Shown here in pieces: positions 8,271 to 15,695 of a stretch of 64,000 bases of DNA. The notes beneath the pieces are model-generated. The model did no database searches. It worked only from the letters and a program-made list of their open reading frames with translations, and was not told the origin of the DNA. Origin of the DNA: an uncultured Acidaminococcus sp. (GTDB lineage: Bacteria > Bacillota > Negativicutes > Acidaminococcales > Acidaminococcaceae); assembly GCA_900315205.1 (NCBI GenBank), contig OMYF01000001.1:31930-95929 (forward strand). The letters are read 5' to 3'. Every line of letters starts with the position of its first letter. The stretch's first letter is position 1. The position numbers and the translations under genes are program-made.

Positions 8271-9044
8271 ATGACGCAAGACGAGCGCCTCGAGTTTTTG
8301 ATTTCCTGGCTGCTGAAGGAAAACCCTGAATATGATGCACTCCGTGTGCCGAAGTCTGCAAAGGGGAAAAAAGAGTTTCTCCGCAGTTTGATGAATGTCC
8401 GTACCCCGGCACCGGTAAGCGAAGAATTTCTGAAAATACAGGACGCATACCTGCAGGAAGACATGGCAGAACGGGGCATCGTGACGCTTCAGGAACTGAC
8501 ACCTGTGGCTCCGGGACTGTATCTCCGGCGGGGAGATATTGTGCAGCTGGCTGTGGATGCCATCGTGGATGCCGCCGACAAGGAACTTTTGGGATGCTTC
8601 ACACCCTGTCATGACTGTGTGGACAATGCTGTCCATTCCGCGGCAGGGGTCCAGCTGCGGCTGGAATGTGCACTCCTGGCAGGTTCGCTCGGAGGCGAGG
8701 TGCCCCCGGCCCAGCCGGAGCTTACCCATGGCTGGAATCTGCCCGCCCGGTATGTGATCCACGTGGTGGGCCCGGTCGTGTACGGGGTCGCTTCCGAAAC
8801 AGAGCGGGGTGTCCTCGCTTCCTGCTACAGGGCCTGCCTGGATCTTTGCAGGCAGCAGGGCCTGCACAGCATCGCCTTCTGCTGTCTGGCAACGGGACAG
8901 AATGGTTTTGCGCCGGAGGAAGCAGCTGCAATCGCTGTCCGTACAGTGAAACAGTGGCAGCGGGAAAACCCTGATTCCGTGTCCGTGGTCTTTGATGTCA
9001 TAAGCAGCAGTGACGAAGCGCTCTACAGGGATCTCCTCGTGTAA
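8271..9044 (+). CDS. Zinc-type macrodomain protein (protein-ADP-ribose hydrolase family)
   Basis: 257 residues. An N-terminal helical region of about 85 residues leads into a macrodomain of the bacterial zinc-dependent class that removes mono-ADP-ribose from proteins. The zinc region GCFTPCHDCVDNAVHSAAGVQLRLEC is present in full, as is HGWNLPARYVIHVVGPVV. The diagnostic 'VNAAN' after the RRGD strand is instead VDAIVDAAD (about residues 98-106): both asparagines that normally contact ADP-ribose are aspartates. This could change or abolish hydrolysis. AAAGGAG is nine bases before the ATG. No sirtuin or lipoate-ligase partner is next to it, unlike the operon described in staphylococci and streptococci. 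Confidence 0.85.
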   Translation: MTQDERLEFLISWLLKENPEYDALRVPKSAKGKKEFLRSLMNVRTPAPVSEEFLKIQDAYLQEDMAERGIVTLQELTPVAPGLYLRRGDIVQLAVDAIVDAADKELLGCFTPCHDCVDNAVHSAAGVQLRLECALLAGSLGGEVPPAQPELTHGWNLPARYVIHVVGPVVYGVASETERGVLASCYRACLDLCRQQGLHSIAFCCLATGQNGFAPEEAAAIAVRTVKQWQRENPDSVSVVFDVISSSDEALYRDLLV

Positions 9045-9121
9045 GAGGCACAGCTGCCCGTCTGCTGGCTTTGCCTTGCCTTTTTGCCGGAATCTGCGCA
9101 AAAAACGTGCCCCAAGAAAAA

Positions 9122-9165
9122 GAGCCTTCCATGGGAATTGCTATGTCCCTGGAGGCTCATTTTTT
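9122..9165 (+). terminator. Intrinsic terminator after macrodomain gene
   Basis: GAGCCT-CCA-GGGA (from 9122) pairs with TCCC-TGGA-GGCTC (to 9158) with one bulge, followed by ATTTTTTG. Confidence 0.8.
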
Positions 9166-9191
9166 GTGCAGCGCGGCGGCTCATGACTTTT

Positions 9192-9220
9192 TTGAGTTTT
9201 TTCACAATTCGATATAAAAT
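9192..9220 (+). promoter_or_regulatory. Promoter of EFR1-type ferredoxin gene
   Basis: TTGAGT (9192-9197), 17-base spacer, TAAAAT (9215-9220), about 57 bases upstream of the ATG. Confidence 0.55.
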
Positions 9221-9277
9221 AGAAGAAACATGGATGTACATTGTCAAGGACAATGCTGATGATAGGAGGCTATTGCG

Positions 9278-10099
9278 ATGATGATCAAAGAAGTAAGGAC
9301 CGTTGTTTTCAGTCCCACGGGCAGTACGGCAGCCCTTGTTACGGAAGCCGGGGAGCGCCTGGCGCAGACCCTGGGCGTCCCTGTCAGCCATGATGATTTC
9401 ACTCTGCCGCGGGGGCAGCAGGCCGTCCGCACGTATGGCCCGGAAACGCTGGTCGTTTTTGGCATGCCCACATATGCCGGGCGGATCCCCAACAAGGCAC
9501 TTCCCTTTGTCCAGCAGCTGTTCCAGGGACATGACACCCCGGCGGCAGCGCTTGTGACTTTTGGCAACCGCAGCTATGACAGTTCCCTGACGGAACTGGC
9601 CCTGGAACTCCGCAGCCATGGCTTCCACGTCCTTGCGGCCGGAGCTTTCGCCACGCGGCATGCCTTTGCGGATATCGGGATGGAGCATCCGACCAAAGCA
9701 GACGAAGCACTTTTGGCGAAACTGATTGCCGGGACCGCGGCACTGCTTAAAAAAGGCGTTTGCCCGGAAGCTCTCATCAAGGGAGGCGCGCCTGTGGCTC
9801 CTTATTATATCCCCAAAGGAGAGGATGGGCAGCCGGCCAAATTCCTCAAGGCCAAACCCAGGACGGATCTGTCCCGGTGCGATCACTGCGGCAAGTGCGC
9901 TGATGTCTGTCCCATGGGATCCATCAGCCGGGAACATACGGAGGAAGTGCCCGGTATCTGTATCAAGTGCCAGGCCTGCATCGTCTACTGTCCGCAGCAT
10001 GCCAAATATTTTGATGATCCGCGCTTCCTGTCCCATAAAGCCATGCTGGAAAAGAATTTCCAGCGGACTGCTGCTTCTGAAATCTTTTTGGGCGTCTGA
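9278..10099 (+). CDS. EFR1-family flavodoxin-ferredoxin fusion protein
   Basis: 273 residues. The N-terminal 160 residues are flavodoxin-like, with the FMN-phosphate loop in VVFSPTGSTAAL near residue 10 and FGMPTYAGRIPNKA near 62. The C-terminal third is a 2x[4Fe-4S] ferredoxin with CDHCGKCADVCP and CIKCQACIVYCP. This is the EFR1 layout, common in anaerobes, where it probably passes electrons to reductases; partners are unknown. AGGAGG eight bases before ATG 9278 decides the start. It is monocistronic, flanked by a promoter and a hairpin. Confidence 0.88.
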   Translation: MMIKEVRTVVFSPTGSTAALVTEAGERLAQTLGVPVSHDDFTLPRGQQAVRTYGPETLVVFGMPTYAGRIPNKALPFVQQLFQGHDTPAAALVTFGNRSYDSSLTELALELRSHGFHVLAAGAFATRHAFADIGMEHPTKADEALLAKLIAGTAALLKKGVCPEALIKGGAPVAPYYIPKGEDGQPAKFLKAKPRTDLSRCDHCGKCADVCPMGSISREHTEEVPGICIKCQACIVYCPQHAKYFDDPRFLSHKAMLEKNFQRTAASEIFLGV

Positions 10100-10151
10100 A
10101 GGGGCCCGGCGCATGCAGCGGTACCTCCAAACAACATAATATGACAGGGCC

Positions 10152-10198
10152 GTTCCTTCGGCGGATACACAGCCGAAGGAACTGTCCTCTTTTCGGAT
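10152..10198 (+). terminator. Hairpin terminator after EFR1 gene
   Basis: GTTCCTTCGGC (10152-10162) and GCCGAAGGAAC (10172-10182) make a perfect 11-bp stem; a modest U-rich run (CTCTTTTC) follows. Confidence 0.65.
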
Positions 10199-10255
10199 CC
10201 TCCCTGACTGCTGCAGAGGTTTGCAGAACCTGTGCCGTCCTGTCGGGGAGGATCT

Positions 10256-10522
10256 ACTTTACATATTATAAATATTCATACTATTGCAAACGTAAAATCC
10301 GTATCTTTTGACGGATGAGAACGAAGCATAAAACGAAAATACAGAAAAAAGATGAATGAATATAAGTAAATTAACTAATATTTATAGGATAATGTTAATA
10401 TTAATACAACATTTAGTCGTGTATACAGGATACTGTGAAAAAATTGTGAACTGACTTTACCCGAATAATAAAACGTGTAAGATAGTAATCGTTCATACCA
10501 ATTATTTTAAGGAGGGGTAGCT
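10256..10522 (+). promoter_or_regulatory. AT-rich control region of NRAMP-fold transporter gene
   Basis: About 240 strikingly AT-rich bases in a GC-rich neighbourhood. Contains the palindrome TTAATATTAA (10395-10404) and two candidate promoters: TTGTGA (10444-10449) with TAATAA (10466-10471), 16-base spacer, and an extended -10 TAAGAT (10478-10483). AAGGAGGGG precedes the start at 10523. The length suggests regulator binding; I recognise no specific box. Confidence 0.5.
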
Positions 10523-11782
10523 ATGACAGCAACATCAACTAAAACGAAGAAGACGATGTGGCAAAGAATCAAAAGCATGGGACCCGGTGCAATCGTAACG
10601 GCGGCAGTAGTGGGGCCGGGGACAGTTACGACCTGCGGTCTGTCCGGGTATAATTTCGGGTACAGCCTGGCCTGGGCACTGCTGTTCAGTGTCATCGCCA
10701 TGGTCATCATGCAGCTCATGACTTCCAAGATCGGTATCATCGGAGAGATGGGACTGGCAGATGCCATCCGCAAGGCATTCCTGAACAGTCCGGTCCGCGT
10801 CCCTTTGTTCCTGCTTCTTATTATTGCTATTTTCTGTGGTAACTGTGCTTATCAGGCAGGGAACGTAGTGGGTGCTTCCGTAGGTCTCGGCATTCTGTTC
10901 GGGCCGTACCGGACCGTCTTCTGCATCATCATTTCCGCGGTTGCTCTTGCTCTCGTACTGACCGGCAATATCAAATATATCGCCAATGCCCTGACGGGCC
11001 TTGTCTTCATCATGGCCATCGTGTTCCTGCTGACCGCCATCATCGTGGGCGCGAATGTGGGCCATCTGCTGAGCGGCATGTTCATCCCCAGCATTCCTTC
11101 GGGCGCAATGCTGAATGCCATCGGCCTGATCGGCACGACGCTCGTCCCTTACTGCCTCTATCTGCATGCCTCCACAACGGCCAGCAATAAAGTGGCGGAT
11201 AAGGACGATGCCCTGATCGATGCCAGATATGACTCCGTGACCAACGCAATCCTGACGGCCATCATTTCCATCAGCATCATGGTTGTCGGGCACAGCCTGG
11301 CGCTGCGCGGCGAAACGGTAAAGGGCGTGGCTGAACTGGCCATGGGCCTGGAACCTCTTGCCGGTGCAGGAGCCAAGGCAATCTTCTCCATCGGTATCTT
11401 TGCAGCCGGCATCAGTTCTGCAACGACGGCCCCTCTGGCTGCTACCTATGTCATCACCGGTATCCTGGGCTGGTCCACTGATCTGAAGGATACAAAGTTC
11501 CGTACGATTACGACGATCGTGTTCATCCTTGGCTGCATCGTGGCCATCATGGGCGGCACGCCGACCAATATCATCACCATTGCACAGGCTGTCAACGGTG
11601 TGGCTCTGCCTTTGAGCGTCTGCCTCGTGGTCTATGTGGCCAGCAGCTCCAAGCTTCTGGGGACCTATAAGAATTCCGGCATCCTGAACATTGCCGGCCT
11701 GGCAGTGCTTGTCATCACCCTCTTCATGGCTTACCGTACGTTTACCGTCTATGCACCGGCTCTGATGAAGATGCTCGGCTGA
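10523..11782 (+). CDS. NRAMP-fold transporter lacking canonical metal ligands (YcsG-like)
   Basis: 419 residues and about eleven membrane segments with the APC/LeuT fold of NRAMP carriers. The TM1 motif, DPGN in true Mn/Fe transporters, reads GPGT (VVGPGTVTTCGLSG, residues about 30-43). The TM6 motif MPH reads VPY (TTLVPYCLYLHAS). So the Asp, Asn and Met metal ligands are all replaced, and I do not expect Mn/Fe transport. The next gene is a DUF1445 protein. From memory, the same pairing (ycsG-ycsI) occurs in the 5-oxoproline cluster of Bacillus subtilis, which points to an organic-acid substrate (inference). AAGGAGGGG supports the start. Confidence 0.87.
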   Translation: MTATSTKTKKTMWQRIKSMGPGAIVTAAVVGPGTVTTCGLSGYNFGYSLAWALLFSVIAMVIMQLMTSKIGIIGEMGLADAIRKAFLNSPVRVPLFLLLIIAIFCGNCAYQAGNVVGASVGLGILFGPYRTVFCIIISAVALALVLTGNIKYIANALTGLVFIMAIVFLLTAIIVGANVGHLLSGMFIPSIPSGAMLNAIGLIGTTLVPYCLYLHASTTASNKVADKDDALIDARYDSVTNAILTAIISISIMVVGHSLALRGETVKGVAELAMGLEPLAGAGAKAIFSIGIFAAGISSATTAPLAATYVITGILGWSTDLKDTKFRTITTIVFILGCIVAIMGGTPTNIITIAQAVNGVALPLSVCLVVYVASSSKLLGTYKNSGILNIAGLAVLVITLFMAYRTFTVYAPALMKMLG

Positions 11783-11804
11783 GAATCATCAAAATAAAGG
11801 AAAA

Positions 11805-11846
11805 CTCCATGGGGTGTTGAAATGTAACCACATGGAGCTTTTCTTT
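11805..11846 (+). terminator. Terminator/attenuator between transporter and DUF1445 genes
   Basis: CTCCATG (11805-11811) and CATGGAG (11831-11837) form the stem, followed by CTTTTCTTTT. It lies between two functionally linked genes, so partial read-through may set their ratio. Confidence 0.7.
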
Positions 11847-11878
11847 TCTGCTATCACGTTTACACAGGAGGAAAAAAC

Positions 11879-12688
11879 ATGGAAAATCAATATGCTCATT
11901 ATACGCCTGCCCAGGTGCGGGAACTGATCCGCAAGGGTACCATCACTTCCAGTACGTCCGGGATGGCGGCAGGCTATGTGCAGGCGAACCTCATCTGCCT
12001 GCCCAGTGATTATGCGGATGAGTTCTACGAATTTGCCAAACTGAACTCCCAGCCCTGCCCCGTGCTTGAAGTCTTTAAGAAAGAACCGGTTTCCACTTTT
12101 CTGGCTCCCGGAGAAAATGTCCTGAGCAGCATTCCCTGGTACAATATCTATCGGGACGGCAAGCTGGAAAAAACGATTCCCGATGCCAATGAATACTGGA
12201 ATGAAGATATGGTGGGCTTCCTGATCGGCTGCAGTTATTCCTTTGAAGAGGCACTGCTGAAAAACGGGATCGAGATCCGTCATATGACGCTGGGCACGCC
12301 CGTACCGATGTTCCGAACGACGATTGCCTGCAAGCCCTACGGACGCTTCCACGGCAATTACGTAGTCAGCATGCGTCCCATGACGCCGGAAAATGCGGAA
12401 AAGGCAAAGGAGATCACGGAGAAATTCCCGCGGGTCCATGGCGGTCCCGTCCATATGGGTGATCCTGCAGCCATCGGCATCAAGGATGTGGCAAAGCCTG
12501 ATTATGGCCAGCCCGTGCCGTTCCATGACGGCGAAATCCCTGTATTCTGGGCCTGCGGCGTGACGCCTCAGTTCGTTGTGGAAAACGTAAAGCCGCCCAT
12601 TGCGATTTCGCATAAGCCCGGCTATATGTTCATCAGCGATATCCTGAACACGGAAATCGAACAAAAACTGGAAGAACGGGAAAAATAA
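11879..12688 (+). CDS. DUF1445 family putative hydro-lyase (YcsI/D-glutamate cyclase family)
   Basis: 269 residues, full length for the family. Blocks typical of DUF1445: TSGMAAGYVQANLICLP near the start, VGFLIGCSYSFEEAL, MRPM, and PVFWACGVTPQ near the C-terminus. The mammalian relative DGLUCY carries this domain and converts D-glutamate to 5-oxo-D-proline; the bacterial enzymes are mostly uncharacterised. AGGAGG seven bases before the ATG supports the start. Its partner is the NRAMP-fold carrier 96 bases upstream. An importer plus cyclase/hydro-lyase would fit a glutamate- or oxoproline-using fermenter (inference). A 17-bp hairpin follows. Confidence 0.87.
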   Translation: MENQYAHYTPAQVRELIRKGTITSSTSGMAAGYVQANLICLPSDYADEFYEFAKLNSQPCPVLEVFKKEPVSTFLAPGENVLSSIPWYNIYRDGKLEKTIPDANEYWNEDMVGFLIGCSYSFEEALLKNGIEIRHMTLGTPVPMFRTTIACKPYGRFHGNYVVSMRPMTPENAEKAKEITEKFPRVHGGPVHMGDPAAIGIKDVAKPDYGQPVPFHDGEIPVFWACGVTPQFVVENVKPPIAISHKPGYMFISDILNTEIEQKLEEREK

Positions 12689-12702
12689 GTCCGCAGCCAC
12701 GC

Positions 12703-12742
12703 GGGGGTGTGAAGAAATGGAACGTCATTTCTCCACACCCCC
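12703..12742 (+). terminator. Long hairpin after DUF1445 gene
   Basis: GGGGGTGTG-AGAAATG (12703-12719) pairs with CATTTCT-CACACCCCC (12726-12742), 17 pairs with one mismatch. The T-run after it is weak. Confidence 0.65.
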
Positions 12743-12847
12743 TGTCTGTTCCTGATGGAATACGCCGGAACCTTTCCTGTACAGACTCCGCATTCCGGAA
12801 GCGGAGGAGATGCACAGAAGCATGTCTCCTCTGCTTTGTCCGATACG

Positions 12848-13237
12848 TCACAGTCCCAGCTTCTTTTCCAGTGCGGCCGCGATCTCAAAGATAAGACCGT
12901 CACAGTGTTCTTTTTTGGGGATGCCCCGGGCGTGGGAACGGGCCAGCAGCTCCGCACACTGGATGGAACCATGGGCTTTGACAAAGCTTTGCAGGAACTG
13001 ATTCGCTTCCTGCTGCGGGATCCCGGCCGCTCCTAAAATCATGAGACCTGCACTGATGGTGCCGCAGACTGTGCCGCGGAGCATGCCTCCGCCGTAAAAA
13101 GCGGACATCCGTGCCGCCTGGTCCCCGCTGACTCCCAGCACGTCATGGAATCCCACAAGCAGAGCCTGGGCACAGTTGTACTGGTGGGGTTCTTCCGGAG
13201 CACGCAGGGCCCGGATCCGGTTCATTCTGTCACTCAT
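12848..13237 (-). CDS. C_GCAxxG_C_C family redox protein
   Basis: 129 residues. It has the five spaced cysteines of this family: NCAQALL near residue 22, a GTVCGTISAGLMILG centre near 57-71 (a variant of the CGA..G box), SIQCAELL near 96, and EHC near 111. Members are putative iron-sulfur or redox-active proteins, often in anaerobes, function unknown. AGGAGGG six bases before the ATG at 13237 decides against the upstream in-frame ATG at 13255. It is a single gene convergent with the DUF1445 gene. Confidence 0.85.
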   Translation of the reverse strand: MSDRMNRIRALRAPEEPHQYNCAQALLVGFHDVLGVSGDQAARMSAFYGGGMLRGTVCGTISAGLMILGAAGIPQQEANQFLQSFVKAHGSIQCAELLARSHARGIPKKEHCDGLIFEIAAALEKKLGL

Positions 13238-13369
13238 ATCATTCCCTCCTGTCATCGTCTATATTTTATTCCTCCCGGCCGGTCCTGCCAAGCGTTCCTG
13301 CTGAAAATCCCGGAAACAGGAAGCAGGGCCTGAGTTTGCCGGCGGGGCTGTTCCTGCTCCGGGAAAACA

Positions 13370-13378
13370 TGATATAAT
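13370..13378 (+). promoter_or_regulatory. Extended -10 promoter of small Tyr/Asp-rich gene
   Basis: TGATATAAT, a perfect TGnTATAAT extended -10 box, about 78 bases before the start codon; the -35 is weak (TTCCTG at 13351). Confidence 0.6.
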
Positions 13379-13455
13379 GCGGTAACCGGCATCCGGCCCG
13401 GCAGAAAATGGAGTGCCGGAGCCGGTTCTGTTTCCTGGGAGGGGGGTGAAGTATC

Positions 13456-13647
13456 ATGCTGCCGCAGCTTTTTTATCGCCTGGATGATGGGCACGGTGAT
13501 TACAACCGCAGCTATGAACGGGATTATGATGTGGATTATGCTGATTATTCCACGGATCACAGGGAAAATAATTTCCGCAACTTTGAGGAAAAAGTCCCCA
13601 AGAGCAAAAAGGAACGGGTCCGCAATATCCTGAAGCATTACGAATGA
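13456..13647 (+). CDS. Small Tyr/Asp-rich protein of unknown function
   Basis: 63 residues. The first 37 are acidic with repeated Asp-Tyr pairs (six Tyr between residues 7 and 31). The last 20 are basic (VPKSKKERVRNILKHYE). No signal peptide, membrane segment or known domain. Support is the strong GGGAGGGGGG ahead of the ATG and an extended -10 promoter. The opposite strand is also open for 128 codons but has no ribosome site. The product could be a nucleic-acid- or membrane-associated small protein; I do not assign a function. Confidence 0.55.
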   Translation: MLPQLFYRLDDGHGDYNRSYERDYDVDYADYSTDHRENNFRNFEEKVPKSKKERVRNILKHYE

Positions 13648-13779
13648 GCATCAGGAATGTGCGGGCAGGGTTTGTCGGGAATAAAGAATCGAGAAAATCG
13701 CCAATTTTCTGATAAATTTCTGGTAAATCGTTAAAAAACAGTGTAAAATAAAACATAAATCAGAAAAGGGGTGAGTCCT

Positions 13780-14640
13780 TTGAAAATTGTAACAATGCTG
13801 AACCATGGGGAACCACAGGTGGGGATCCTGTCCGAGGACGGGGCCTTTGTCGTTCCTGCCAATAAATATGCAACGGTCCCGGAACTGATGGAGCGTTCCA
13901 GCTTCGATGAGCTGCTGGCGATTACCCGGATGGGTGTGGCGGCAGTGCCGCTGTCCCAGGTCAAACTGCTGGCACCTATTCCGGAACCGGACAATGATAT
14001 CATCTGCCTGGGCATCAATTATCGGGCCCATGATAAAGAACTGCCGAATGAATACGGCGAAGAGAAACTCGTCAAGCGGGATGTCCCCGTCTATTTCTCC
14101 AAGCGTGCCAGCCACTGTGTAGAACCGGAGGGCATCATCGACGGGCATTTCGACATCGTGAAGAAACTGGACTATGAGTGTGAACTGGCTGTCATTATCG
14201 GCAGGACTGCCCGGAATGTAGCGCCGGAAGATGTCCAGGACTATATTTTCGGTTATACGATCATCAATGACGTGACGGCCCGCGATGTCCAGATTGCCCA
14301 TAAACAGTGGTATTTCGGGAAGAGCCTGGATTCTTTCGCCCCCATGGGACCATGGATCGTCACGGCAGAGGAAATCCCCTTTCCGCCGGCCCTGGACATT
14401 TCCACGCATGTCAATGGGGAACTCCGTCAGCATAACAACACGAAGAACCTGGTGCATGGGATCCCTTATATCATCAGCGAACTGTCCCATGGCATGACCC
14501 TGAAATGCGGGACCATCATTGCAACGGGGACGCCCGACGGCACGGGGATCGGCATGGATCCTCCCCGGTACCTGAAGAGCGGCGATGTGGTGGAATGTAC
14601 AATTGAACATATCGGGACGCTGAGGAATACGGTGAAGTGA
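13780..14640 (+). CDS. Fumarylacetoacetate hydrolase family protein
   Basis: 286 residues. The catalytic FAH domain (about 65-285) shows CLGINYRAHDKE, the metal ligands of the YECELAVIIGRTARNV and GYTIINDVTARDVQ blocks, KSLDSFAPMGPW, and GTPDGTGIGMDPP with the closing IGTLRNTV. Family members act as acylpyruvases, oxaloacetate tautomerases/decarboxylases or 2-oxo-acid hydratases; bacterial standalone ones often handle acylpyruvates or oxaloacetate. I take the TTG at 13780 (MKIVTMLNHG), eight bases after AAAGGGG; GTG 13771 is inside that site. Monocistronic, with an upstream A/T palindrome and a strong terminator. Confidence 0.87.
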   Translation: MKIVTMLNHGEPQVGILSEDGAFVVPANKYATVPELMERSSFDELLAITRMGVAAVPLSQVKLLAPIPEPDNDIICLGINYRAHDKELPNEYGEEKLVKRDVPVYFSKRASHCVEPEGIIDGHFDIVKKLDYECELAVIIGRTARNVAPEDVQDYIFGYTIINDVTARDVQIAHKQWYFGKSLDSFAPMGPWIVTAEEIPFPPALDISTHVNGELRQHNNTKNLVHGIPYIISELSHGMTLKCGTIIATGTPDGTGIGMDPPRYLKSGDVVECTIEHIGTLRNTVK

Positions 14641-14707
14641 CCGGGTCGCCGGCTCCTTTGTCTGAGAGTCTGATATGAGCGGCTGACCGGATTGCGGATT
14701 TGTAAAA

Positions 14708-14758
14708 AAGGCTGTAAATGATACCTTTTGTGAAGGGCGGTATCCATTTACAGCCTTT
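14708..14758. terminator. Strong bidirectional terminator
   Basis: AAGGCTGTAAATG then ATACC (from 14708) pairs with GGTAT then CATTTACAGCCTT (to 14757) around a loop of about 13 bases, with A-runs on the left and T-runs on the right. Confidence 0.85.
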
Positions 14759-14810
14759 TCGATATTCCGGGACCGCGGCAGCGGACCGGCGGCAAGAAAG
14801 TACGGGCAAT

Positions 14811-14836
14811 AAAAAAACAGCTGCCGAAGCAGCTGT
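14811..14836 (-). terminator. Terminator of tRNA-Val
   Basis: On the minus strand, ACAGCTGC, loop TTCG, GCAGCTGT, then TTTTTTT: a textbook intrinsic terminator 13 bases after the tRNA. Confidence 0.92.
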
Positions 14837-14848
14837 TCTGTTTTTAAT

Positions 14849-14925
14849 TGGTGGAACTAACTGGACTCGAACCAGTGACCCCCACGATGTCAACGTGGTA
14901 CTCTAACCATCTGAGCTATAGTTCC
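14849..14925 (-). tRNA. tRNA-Val (anticodon GAC)
   Basis: 77 nt with encoded CCA. The acceptor stem GGAACTA/TAGTTCC, D-arm AGCTCAGATGGTTAGAGT, anticodon stem CCACG/CGTGG around loop TTGACAT (anticodon GAC), and T-arm GGTTCGAGTCC all fold. Own promoter and terminator make it a single-gene unit. Confidence 0.95.
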
Positions 14926-14937
14926 GACAGCTTCTTT

Positions 14938-14966
14938 ATTCTACATGAAAGCCAAATTAATGTCAA
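14938..14966 (-). promoter_or_regulatory. Consensus promoter of tRNA-Val
   Basis: Perfect TTGACA (14966-14961), 17-base spacer, TAGAAT (14943-14938), about 13 bases before the tRNA. Confidence 0.88.
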
Positions 14967-15035
14967 GCCTTTTATGAGTATTTCTTTTTTCGGGGGGAAA
15001 CAGTATAATAAATGGACGTATAAGGAGGATATGGC

Positions 15036-15611
15036 ATGTTTAAAAAATTTACCCTTGTCCTGTTCGTCATCTGTGCCTTCGTGGCCGCAGCATGCGGCAG
15101 CAGCCAGAAAAAGGCAGCTGCCGAGAAAGAACTGCTGAAAGGACCTGTCAGGGCCCGCTTCGAAACTTCTTTAGGGGATTTCACTGCCCGCCTTGCGGTG
15201 GAGCAGGCACCCAATACGTGTGCAAATTTTGTAAAGCTTGCGGAATCTGGCTTTTATGATGGGCTGACGTTCCATCGGGTCATCGACGGATTCATGATCC
15301 AGGGAGGCGATCCGAAAGGGGATGGCACCGGAGGTCCGGGCTACACGATCAAGGATGAATTCTCATCTTCCCTGCGCCATGACGGGCCGGGCATCCTGTC
15401 CATGGCCAATGCGGGACCGGATACGGGCGGCAGCCAGTTCTTCATCACCCTTGCCGCCACCCCCTGGCTGGACGGGCATCATGCCGTGTTCGGCCGGATC
15501 GTGGAAGGTCTGGACGTGGTCCGGAAGATCGGCAAGGTGAAGACGGATGCCAATGATAAACCACTGGTCCCGGTTACCATCAAAAAAGTGACCATCGTCC
15601 GCGGCAGCTGA
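15036..15611 (+). CDS. Peptidyl-prolyl cis-trans isomerase, cyclophilin lipoprotein
   Basis: 191 residues. A type II signal peptide with lipobox FVAAAC places it on the outer face of the cytoplasmic membrane or in the periplasm, lipidated at Cys 20. The cyclophilin domain (about 35-190) has [15 protein letters not shown] with the catalytic Arg, and [16 protein letters not shown]. It catalyses proline isomerisation in exported proteins. GGAGG lies nine bases before the ATG; TATAAT at 15004-15009 is a likely -10 with a poor -35. Divergent from tRNA-Val. Confidence 0.93.
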   Translation: MFKKFTLVLFVICAFVAAACGSSQKKAAAEKELLKGPVRARFETSLGDFTARLAVEQAPNTCANFVKLAESGFYDGLTFHRVIDGFMIQGGDPKGDGTGGPGYTIKDEFSSSLRHDGPGILSMANAGPDTGGSQFFITLAATPWLDGHHAVFGRIVEGLDVVRKIGKVKTDANDKPLVPVTIKKVTIVRGS

Positions 15612-15695
15612 TATGCGGAAACCCGGTCCTGGGGAATACAAGACTGCATACAACGAATGATTCTGTGATAAAGAAATAACGGGAGGGGTGTTAGG

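Noticed and set aside
7876..8274. 132-codon plus-strand frame between the secreted protein and macrodomain genes
   Set aside because: Begins inside a terminator hairpin, lacks a ribosome site and has unnatural Trp/Cys/Pro content.
13252..13638. 128-codon minus-strand frame with hydrophobic helices, opposite the Tyr/Asp-rich small gene
   Set aside because: No ribosome site; Ile/Val runs are what the complement of Asp/Tyr codons produces. The plus-strand frame has promoter and ribosome site.
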